Shown here piece after piece: positions 1 to 8,438 of a DNA stretch of 64,000 nt. A program made the position numbers and the translations under genes. How positions within the stretch are numbered: position 1 is the first letter of the stretch; each line of letters begins with the position of its first letter. Source of the DNA: Xenia sp. Carnegie-2017 (Eukaryota; Cnidaria; Anthozoa; Malacalcyonacea; Xeniidae); contig NW_025813483.1 in assembly GCF_021976095.1 (NCBI RefSeq), positions 15,355,800 to 15,419,799 of the forward strand, read 5' to 3'. The notes below the pieces were generated by a model, which had not been told where the DNA came from, searched no databases, and saw only the letters and a program-made list of their open reading frames with translations.

Positions 1-765
1 AAGGCTACTTATACTTATAGACATGATGTCTGTAACCCCGTACATCACCAGCAAGCAGTGTATAGTGTATAAATGTCGTCTTTATCAAATTTACATAAAA
101 TGCGTTGTTTCCAAAAAAAACCACTACATTTCTAGGTTCACAAAACTTACTGATCAATCATTAAATAGATATGTTAGACTAAATCTTTAAAAAAATGTCG
201 AAAAACTATCAATGTAGCAATATTATATCATCATTTGTCGAGTTTTCGACGTTTTGTATGGGATTTGACATGATTATTCGTTATGGCGATCACATCTAAA
301 CTCACGAAATAAAAAAGCAGTTTAAGAACAACGTGTAATTATACTTAATCAAGATAACAGCCTTACACTAATATAGTCAAATACCAAAGCTCTAAAGTTC
401 ATTTTAGACTATATTAATGGCTTGGCTTATAGATTGTTGTAATTTAAGAAATGAAAGATTTTTACTGTGTTTGCACGGGTTTATGCAAACCGACGAGACC
501 TTTGGGAGAACTTGAGTGCAGATCAGTGGAAGCCCGAGACCGAAGGTTGAGAGTAGCGGATTTTACAGGTATTACAGAAAATTAATTTGACGCGCTGATC
601 TTTTATGGTAAATTTATATTTAAACATGCATACAAAAGATCAAATGTTTTTTGTACAAATCAAACCATGTCTATACATTAGAAAGTAGGTTGACAGCTAA
701 AATAATGCTCTTTAAGACACATCTTTTGATAATGTGGACCACATTTTTTGTCTTTGCGCCAATCT
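1..765. other. No gene recognised (downstream of EIF4A3)
   Basis: This AT-rich stretch lies beyond the EIF4A3 stop codon and probably holds its 3' UTR. A short hairpin, GTTTGCA with its partner TGCAAAC, sits near 470-491. I see no open reading frame or RNA gene I can support here. Confidence 0.5.
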
Positions 766-2859
766 TTAGATCAAATCAGCCACTAGAAAATATGTTAAAC
801 AAAATGAATACTTTTCTTTAAGTGAATACATTTGCAATGAGTAAAGCACCAACCATTCATAGGCATTTCATCAATTTGTGTACTGTAATACTGCTCAATG
901 TCTCGAAGGATTCTTATATCATCTGACTTAACAAAGTTAATGGCGACGCCTTTACGACCAAATCGACCAGAACGACCAATTCTGCAAAGAAATTGGTAAT
1001 AAGAAACTTAATGAAAATTGTTCAGTTTGATTTCCACAAATGAAAAAACATACCTGTGAATGTATAATTCACGATTGTTGGGAAGATCATAGTTGATAAC
1101 GAGGGATACTTGAGCTACATCTAATCCTCGAGCCCATACATCTGTGGATATCAATACCCTACTCTGACCACTGCGGAACTCTTTCATGATAGCCTCTCTT
1201 TCTTTTTGTGGCATGTCTCCATGCATTGCAGACACAGTGAAGTTTGCTTCACGCATTTTCTCTGTTAACCAATCAACCTGTAGAATTTAGAAATCCATGT
1301 GTTGAAATATGTTGTAGAGTGTGAATGGGGTGTCCTATGGATTGCAATAATGAGAAAGATAACATGTGGGTTATGTACCAGTATGTGACATCACATACCT
1401 TTCGCTTTGTGTTACAGAATATCACAGCTTGGGTAATGGTAAGTGTATCATATAAATCACACAACGTATCAAACTTCCATTCTTCACGTTCCACAGCAAC
1501 AAAAAATTGTTTAATTCCCTCCAGTGTCAGTTCATCACTGAAATTATGAACAGAGTATTCAATTGATTGAAATTGTTTTAAAGTTTGTTTTTTTAATTAA
1601 GTTGTGACGAAGATATGTACCGTTTTACCAAGATGCGAATTGGATCAGTCATGAATCGTGATGTCATTTCAAGGATTTCATGGGGTAATGTAGCACTTAT
1701 GAGAATGACCTATAAGGTACCACATTGTATAAGTGTAAAAATCGAACTGTAATGAGGTAAGTAATGAACAAACCTGTGTTGCTGGTGGTAGATGTCTATA
1801 AACATCATAGATCTGTTCTTTGAAACCTATATAATAAAAAACAAGATGATGAACAACTTTGCTTTGCAAAAATTAACTGTCATATCTTGAAAAACCTTTG
1901 TTGAGCATTTCATCAGCTTCATCCAAGATAAACATTTTTATGTTTCGTGTCCGTAAATTTCTACGCTGAATCATGTCTATAACAAAGTGGCATCTAGTTA
2001 ACAATAATAAGTTAATTATGCATAATTTTTTTTCAACCAACCAAAGACTCGTCCTGGAGTTCCAGAAACAATATGCTGTCCATAATCTAGTTTCCTGATA
2101 TCTTCACCAACATTTGTACCTCCAATACAAGCATGACACTGAACATTCATGTAGTCACCAAGTGCTAGACATACCTTAAACAGGAATTAAATTAGTTAAT
2201 ATTAGTATACACGAGTCATATTTTATGTGTCTTCCAGTTTTAAACTAACTTTCTGAATCTGATTTGCCAGTTCCCTAGTTGGTGACAACACAAGAACTTG
2301 TGGTTCTCTGCTCTGAAATGTAGCAGAGGGGTAAAAATAGTTGTTGGTGATTAATGCAGTTACAATAACACAGATTTTAAAATTTTGATTTACCTGTGTA
2401 TCAAGACATTGAAGGGAAGCTATAGAGAAAGTTGCTGTCTTTCCTGTTCCTGACTGTGATCTAAGACCAAAAAATGAATTTCTTAACTTGGTACTAAGCT
2501 ATAAATTTATGAAACAAGCGACTTCATACTGTGCAATCACATCGCGCCCTTTGAGAATTGGCTTTATGGCTCTTTGTTGAATAGCTGATGGTTTTTCAAA
2601 GCCTTTGAGGAAATAAGGTGGATTCAAATTCTACACGAGTAAAACGACTAAAGTTTGCACTTTGTGTAGAAATGTTTGTAAACAAACCATAAGCGTATAT
2701 TCCACGTAAAAGATCCTCTCGAAGGCCTATACTATCAAAAGTGGGAATAACTTCAACTCCTTCCGATGTCTCGTATTCAACTTTGGTTAAATCTTCTTCA
2801 ACATCATCATTTTGCACTTTGGTTCTTGACCCACGTTGTTCACGATAAGCCGCCGCCAT
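766..2859 (-). CDS. EIF4A3: eIF4A3, DEAD-box RNA helicase of the exon junction complex
   Basis: ATP-dependent RNA clamp that anchors the exon junction complex on spliced mRNA and acts in splicing, localisation and nonsense-mediated decay. The exons translate to a protein nearly identical to animal eIF4A3: N-terminus [11 protein letters not shown]-motif region [13 protein letters not shown], Walker [23 protein letters not shown] box [12 protein letters not shown]-like (here FILDEADEM), SAT, and the C-terminal RecA lobe ending in HRIGRSGR and DEMPMNVADLI. Start ATG is 2857-2859; exon 1 is 2688-2859, exon 2 2530-2602, exon 3 2394-2460, with about eight more. The last coding exon is only 17 nt (766-782): the penultimate exon ends at 854 after G, and the tiny exon supplies VADLI plus stop. 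The start codon sits inside an AAGATGGCGGC motif, a YY1-type site. It is divergent from SelL. Identification is secure; the UTRs were not defined. Confidence 0.97.
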
Positions 2860-3029
2860 CTTGAGAAAACACACAATGATTATCGTGAAGCATACTGGGA
2901 TGTAATCTGAATGAAAAAAGCGGATGTGGGCGGGAATATGAAGAAATATCATCACTTGCAGTGCAGATACGGTGCTTCACAAAAATGTTCGAAGTTTGAC
3001 GAGGCGGACGAGGAAAAGCATTGCAGAAA
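2860..3029. promoter_or_regulatory. Divergent intergenic region between EIF4A3 and SelL
   Basis: Only 170 bp separate the two start codons, so both promoters must overlap here. An AAGATGGCGGC motif (YY1-type, reading on the minus strand) overlaps the EIF4A3 ATG at about 2851-2863. No TATA box is evident. The promoter role is inferred from position. Confidence 0.6.
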
Positions 3030-4212
3030 ATGTCGTATAGCCAGGTATGCCACCTAAAACTAAGTGTTTTATTTTTTTTATTTCGAGAATCGTGTTTTAG
3101 TTTGATGGAAGTTAATATTCTTACTTCAGGAAATGTTGATACTCAAGGACTCGATTGACAGTTTGTCTCAGTTGTTGGAGGAATTGCTTGAAAAAGCTCA
3201 ACAACATGTGATGGAGTCCGTGGAAAATTTCGTCAGTGATAAAATTCGCTGTCTTGGCAAAGCTATAGGGGGCTATTACACTTGCATGAGCAAAATAAAG
3301 GCGTCTACTAGAGCAGAATTTGAGGAAATGTGGAAAAGTCATTATCATGATAGGCATGTCAGGGAAAGTATTGAGAATTTACTTGAAGTTGAGGAGAACT
3401 GGGATCAATTCTTGAAAGATGTGGATCAAAAAATTGGTGGTAATCAATCTGCAAGTAGTGTAAATGTTGGCACACAAGCACCCATGGATCTACCTATCTT
3501 TAATATCACCACTTCAAGGTATTAAATTCACAAAATTTCCTTCAAACTGGCTACTTTGATTATATATAAAGGCAATCAAAGCATGTATGATGTTTATTTT
3601 ATACAGCTCTACAACCTTGGGCTTATTCAAAAGTGGATATGATTTTTTATTGCTAATATTTTTGCGTCATTTTGCTTGATTGCCTTGACGGGACCATGTG
3701 GCTCAAATTGAAAAATCGCTGGCAGAATTCGAGCAAAAAAATACAAAGGTTGCTGTAGTGAGCTTTGGATCAAAGGTTAGTTGTCATTATCTCTATCAGT
3801 GCTTATTTTGATCAACTCCTTTTTCATAGTGGTTTGTGTGCACTTGATGAATTAATGAATAATGAAGTACTTATTTTAATAGGAGAAAGCAGTTTTATGG
3901 GTGGAAGATACAAAATGTAGTATTCCTATGTTACTGGATAAAGATCGTGATGTCTATGTTGCTTTTGGACTAGGCAGGTCAGTGTCTAAAGTCTGGGCAA
4001 TATCTACTATAGTGTATTATGCAGAACAGAAGCTTGCTGGTCGCTCCTTGCTGGCAATGCTTAATGAAGATGATCCTCACCAACTTGGTGGGGATTTTAT
4101 CATCAACAGTGATGGTAAATTTCTTTTGGTTTATCACAGTAAAACATCAACTGACAGACCTTCTGTTGACTATCTTCTCAACTATCTACAATCTTCCATT
4201 AATGCACAATAA
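3030..4212 (+). CDS. SelL: Selenoprotein L (SelL), diselenide UxxU peroxiredoxin-like protein
   Basis: Thioredoxin-fold redox protein of the AhpC/TSA-like SelL family, known from fish, aquatic invertebrates and some marine bacteria, with two selenocysteines in a UxxU motif that can form a diselenide. Four exons give 300 residues: 3030-3044 (MSYSQ), 3130-3518, 3607-3775 and 3883-4212, all in consistent phase with GT-AG introns. Exon 3 contains two in-frame TGA codons, at 3677-3679 and 3686-3688, giving FLRHFA-U-L-P-U-RDHVAQ (Sec159 and Sec162). This is exactly where relatives carry the redox pair. Similarity continues on both sides (VAVVSFGS, PMLLDKDRDVYVAFGL, GGDFIINSDGK, DRPSVD), so the TGAs are not ends. 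Residues 1-134 form a helical N-terminal region. A SECIS candidate lies 50 nt after the stop. A reader unaware of recoding would split the gene in two. Its cellular role is not settled in the family. Confidence 0.92.
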
Positions 4213-4261
4213 TCTTTTGAAGTGTGGAGATTATTTTGTGTTGAAGTCTATGAGTTTTATC

Positions 4262-4332
4262 ATGACCTTATAAATGACAATGGTTTCCGAAACCTTTGAG
4301 TGGTGGTTGTCATTTGATGTTGTATAAGGTTA
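4262..4332 (+). promoter_or_regulatory. SECIS element for SelL
   Basis: This 3' UTR stem-loop would direct Sec insertion at UGA. Helix I pairs ACCTTATA (4265-4272) perfectly with TATAAGGT (4323-4330), extended by a G-U and a U-A pair. The core quartet is ATGA (4274-4277) opposite TGAT (4315-4318). Helix II pairs 4279-4289 with 4304-4314 and has two U-U mismatches. The apical loop opens with AAA (4290-4292), 12 nt after the quartet, and CC/GG (4293-4294 with 4302-4303) could form a small extra helix as in form 2 SECIS. Geometry and invariant bases fit the eukaryotic consensus. I folded it by eye. Confidence 0.8.
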
Positions 4333-5125
4333 ATAATGTGGTCAATTAGTGGTGGTTATCATTTGATGTTGTATAACATTAATAATGTGGTCAATTAGTG
4401 GTGGATATTGTTTGATGTTGTATAACATTAATAATGTGGTCAAATAGTGGTGGATATTGTTTGATGTTGTATAACATTAATATTGTGGTCAATTAGTGGT
4501 GGTTATCATTTGATGTTGTATAACATTAATAATGTGGTCAATTAGTGGTTATCATTTGATGTTGTATAACATTAATAATGTGGCAATTAGTGGTGGTTAT
4601 CATTTGATGTTGTATAACATTAATAATGTGGTCAATTAGTGGTGGTTATCATTTGATGTTGTATAACATTAATAATGTGGTCAATTAGTGGTGGATATCG
4701 TTTGATGTTGTATAACACATAATGTGGCAACTAGTGGTGGATATCGTTTGATGTTGTATAACATTAATAATGTGGTCAATTAGTGGTGGATATCGTTTGA
4801 TGTTGTATAACATTAATAATGTGGTCAATTAGTGGTAGATATCATTTGATGTTGTATAGCATTAATAATGTGGTCAATTAGTGGTGGATATCGTTTGATG
4901 TTGTATAACATTAATAATGTGGTCAATTAGTGGTGGATATCATTTGATGTTGTATAACATTAATAATGTGGTCAATTAGTGGTGGATATCGATTTGATGT
5001 TGTATAACATTAATAATGTGGTCAATTAGTGGTGGTTATCATTTGATGTTGTATAACATTAATAATGTGGTCAATTAGTGGTGGTTATCGTTTGATGTTG
5101 TATAAAATTAATAATGTAGCCAATG
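4301..5125. repeat. 49-bp minisatellite, about 17 copies
   Basis: Tandem array with unit beginning GTGGTGGTTATCATTTGATG and ending AATGTGGTCAATTA. Most units are 49 bp; a few have lost 3-5 bp near 4540-4575 and 4715-4735. The first unit differs from the rest by TTGTCATT for TTATCATT and TATAAGGT for TATAACAT. Those differences are the bases that pair in the SECIS element it overlaps. The array probably lies in the SelL 3' UTR or just beyond. Confidence 0.95.
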
Positions 5126-6574
5126 ACTTTTGAGGTTTATTGTTTTTTGTGTGAATTTTGTTGGACTTAATTTAAAAACTTCTTAATGATTTAAATATTT
5201 CACGATGATGGAAATGTATGTAATTAAAACTAAATCACATCATCAGCATTTGTAATTAAAATTTAAGGTTTGCAATTTCAACTAGGGCAAAAACGAAAAA
5301 TTTGTCAGTTGTCACCAGTCTTTTTCTTGGTTCGTACGTTTTTTAACACATCGGTTGACATGTGACTTGGCAGAATATTCAATTTTTTCATTGCTGTTGA
5401 TTTACATTTATTTCCATCCAGTAACACACCATTAACGCCTCTATTTCAACTCTGCCTTGGTGACGCTGAAAATAGACTCTTTAGTAGACTGTAAGATTGG
5501 AAACAATCGATTGCTATGAAGTGCTTGTTATTGTGTTTATTATGGGATAAAGAATTGTTAGAAAGGTCCTTCACGGATAGAAAGAATGGATTGTTCAATT
5601 TAGGCAAAGCAAACCGGGAAACATCACATAGAACTGTCTTTTGCCGTTTATCGACAACTGTGTCGACTGTAGTTCACGTATTGTAAACTTTTTGACATTA
5701 CTTTGAGAGCTTTTTTTCAGAATGAACAATTAATGATACAACGCATTGATTGTTATGACTCGTACGTTCTCCTCTATGATTGCTGGTACTTTTCTTTGTT
5801 CATTGTTTTTTATTTTGAATCTATGTGACCGGATGCCGAAGTTTGCGCAGTCACTACGAAACAACCAGTCAAAACGATGGATTTTTGTCATGCTGTGATC
5901 GCCTTTCAATTATACCACCTGTACAACAACGTCACCTTATTATATACTACCTGCAAGCATGTTGCCATGTTTAACGCGTGATTTCATTTCACTGATCTTT
6001 TTTATAAATCACTGAGGGAAACTCATCGAAAGAGACACCTGGGCATTTGTTGTTGTTTTTTATAGTAAAGGTCGGCGTGCTCCTCTTTTGCGTTATTGTG
6101 ATTATTTTAAGTGGAAAGTTTACGCGTTTGTGAATAATTGCCCCCACTGGCATATAATAGACCACCGGTAAATTATTTTTATAAAACAAATTAACAATGT
6201 TTGGTGTTATGAAAGATCATATCTTCATTTAATTTCATTTAATGTTTGGTGATGTTATTCAGCATGAGAAACTTGGAAATCAGTCTATGTATTAAATGGA
6301 AATGTCAGATGTCATTTTCCAGCTTTTTTCAATTGGATGTTTCTATTTTTATTTTCATGGCTGGGAAATAGAGCGCGAAATAAGAAAGGAGAACACCAAA
6401 TGATCTCAATTGTTTAATAGATTGTCTTTGAAACAAAATGTTTTCTTATGGTAATTATGGCCTACATTGAAACACATGCCAAGTGTTTATATTAAAGCAA
6501 AATATGAAAGAAAACAGAGAAGTAGCGGGCACCGTTCCAGGCAATAGCTATAGTTCGAAGATAACTCGGAAAGT
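5126..6574. other. Intergenic, no gene recognised
   Basis: AT-rich DNA between the SelL repeat array and the F-box gene. Its last part should include the F-box gene promoter and 5' UTR. No coding or RNA signal was found. Confidence 0.5.
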
Positions 6575-7972
6575 ATGGAAAAGCCTTTACGTGCTTTAAA
6601 CGGGTTGGAGTTATCATGTCTCAATAAGAAATCGTTGGAATGTTTACCTGACGATGTTTTCGCTCGGATTTTATCGTATTTACCGAAGATCTTACTCGTT
6701 CGCCTTTCTATTGTGAATTCGCGTTGGTATCGTATTTGTTACGATGCTTCTCTGTGGCGAAATATTTGTGTACCATTTGATTATCGACATAATTTTAGTG
6801 ATCGTACATTAATGAAATTGACTGCTTACAGTCGCAATGTGAACAAGCTTTGTTTTGTCGAATGTGTTAATCTTTCTGACGATTCATTATGCTTTATATC
6901 CAAACATTGTCCAAACATGAAGAAATTACAGCTTTGTGGTTGTGTTCAGATCACTGATATTGGCATGATGCATATCGCCCGACGTTCTACAAAACTCAGA
7001 AAGTTAGGAATAGCGAAGACTAAAATCACTAATAAAAGTTTAAATGTACTACTTCAAAACAATCTATTCCTCACTAGTCTCGAAGCAAGCACACAAGCCT
7101 GTACTGTTGACACATTCAAAGCGTTGAAACGTTGTAAGAATTTCCAAAAGCTCAAAGTGTACGAAATCTCAGAAGATGTATTGGTGAAAGATGACCACAT
7201 TTATTTGGACGATGAAATGCTAGACGCAATCGGGAAATCATGTCCTAATTTGACGCATTTAGCTTTAATTTATGATAATGTTGAGATTACTGACTCATCT
7301 GTTGGAGCGCTCGGTAAAGGATCTCCGCTACTTCGGACCGTTGAAATTGACAGCTGTCCTTTTGTAGGCGACGATGGTGTTCGTGCTTTGCTTGAAAATT
7401 GTTCATTGGAACAACTTCACCTTGGAGAAAGTAAGATTACCGATGCTACCTTGTGTAGAATAGCAAAATATTTACCAATGATCAGGAGCTTGAAGTTAGA
7501 ACATAGTGATATTACAGATTTTGGCATGATTCAACTATTGGAACATTGTAAATATCTAGAGGAACTAAGTGTGGGTGTCAAAGAACCTGGAAACATAACG
7601 GATATTACTGCCTGTATCATGTGTTGTTATTCTGGATCGTATTTATGCTCATTGGAGTTTAATTCCTGTGCCATAAGTGATCGTGGATTGAGTATTTTAG
7701 CGAATAACTCCATTCTGTTGACATCATTATGTTTGAAATCGTGTACTAAGATAACGTTTGATGGTCTAATGTCGTGTTTGAAACATTGTCAAGGCTTGCA
7801 GTTGTTGGATGTTTCTTTCTCGGGACTTGTTAAAAGCACTGAACACCTCATGGATATTGCTTCTATCTTGCCTAACCTATGTTCACTGGCTGCCGTAGAT
7901 GTCAACTGTATGTCTGATCAAGATTTGGAACTGTTCCATTCTCTTTATCCACTTGTTGAAGTGCGTCTTTAA
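6575..7972 (+). CDS. F-box and leucine-rich-repeat protein (FBXL type), intronless
   Basis: Likely substrate adaptor of an SCF (Skp1-Cul1-F-box) ubiquitin ligase. The 465-residue uninterrupted frame has an F-box at about residues 22-65 (LPDDVFARILSYLPKILLVR, then SRWYRICYDASLWRNI). This is followed by roughly a dozen AMN1-type LRRs with the recurring pattern C.NL..L.L..C..ITD.G, for example CPNMKKLQLCGCVQITDIGM. The LRRs run to the C-terminus and there is no membrane segment. The start is the first ATG in frame and the ORF ends in TAA. Having no introns is unusual beside intron-rich neighbours and may mean an old retrocopy, though the frame is whole. I cannot assign it to one vertebrate FBXL orthologue, so the substrate is unknown. 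Confidence 0.9.
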   Translation: MEKPLRALNGLELSCLNKKSLECLPDDVFARILSYLPKILLVRLSIVNSRWYRICYDASLWRNICVPFDYRHNFSDRTLMKLTAYSRNVNKLCFVECVNLSDDSLCFISKHCPNMKKLQLCGCVQITDIGMMHIARRSTKLRKLGIAKTKITNKSLNVLLQNNLFLTSLEASTQACTVDTFKALKRCKNFQKLKVYEISEDVLVKDDHIYLDDEMLDAIGKSCPNLTHLALIYDNVEITDSSVGALGKGSPLLRTVEIDSCPFVGDDGVRALLENCSLEQLHLGESKITDATLCRIAKYLPMIRSLKLEHSDITDFGMIQLLEHCKYLEELSVGVKEPGNITDITACIMCCYSGSYLCSLEFNSCAISDRGLSILANNSILLTSLCLKSCTKITFDGLMSCLKHCQGLQLLDVSFSGLVKSTEHLMDIASILPNLCSLAAVDVNCMSDQDLELFHSLYPLVEVRL

Positions 7973-8438
7973 CGTTGAGGACTGTGTACGAGTCGAAAGG
8001 GTTGTGAGCTAGTGCCGTATGATTGTCATCTAAATGTGTGTTGTCGTGAAGTGGACTCGCGAAAGTCTTTGAAGTTCTTCCTTAAAAAACGTTGCATGCA
8101 TTTCAGCTCACCTGTGAGAGAAATAGAAAATCACTTGTATTAATCACGTGTTTTAAATTGAAATAAATCGTCATAGTAAATTAAATGATGTTCTTTCTGT
8201 TTATACATGACGCTCATTATTCCAAAGTTCTGTTATAATGCTAAATAAATACTTTTATTATTTAAAGTCGTGCATTTTCTCACCTGCTTTAGTAATGGTT
8301 GTACTGGCCATGATTGACATTTAATCAGAAGTATTTACATAACCTTAATCCAAGGTGACTTTAGTTACAAAGCTTTTCCGATTCTTCATCGCAATATCGC
8401 AATGGACAGTTGATCTTCTAGAAACTAACTCAAAACGA

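Noticed and set aside
3677-3688. SelL as a pseudogene or two separate genes because of in-frame TGA codons
   Set aside because: Only TGA occurs, twice, at the redox positions. Similarity and frame continue on both sides and a SECIS lies in the 3' UTR.
4301-5125. Tandem array considered as a CRISPR-like repeat
   Set aside because: Units abut with no unique spacers, and the setting is a eukaryotic 3' UTR.
5722-5760. Alternative SECIS candidate: ATGA, a 10-bp helix with AA in the loop, then TGAC
   Set aside because: It lies 1.5 kb past the stop, has no convincing helix I and has a bulge beside the quartet. The 4262-4332 element fits far better.
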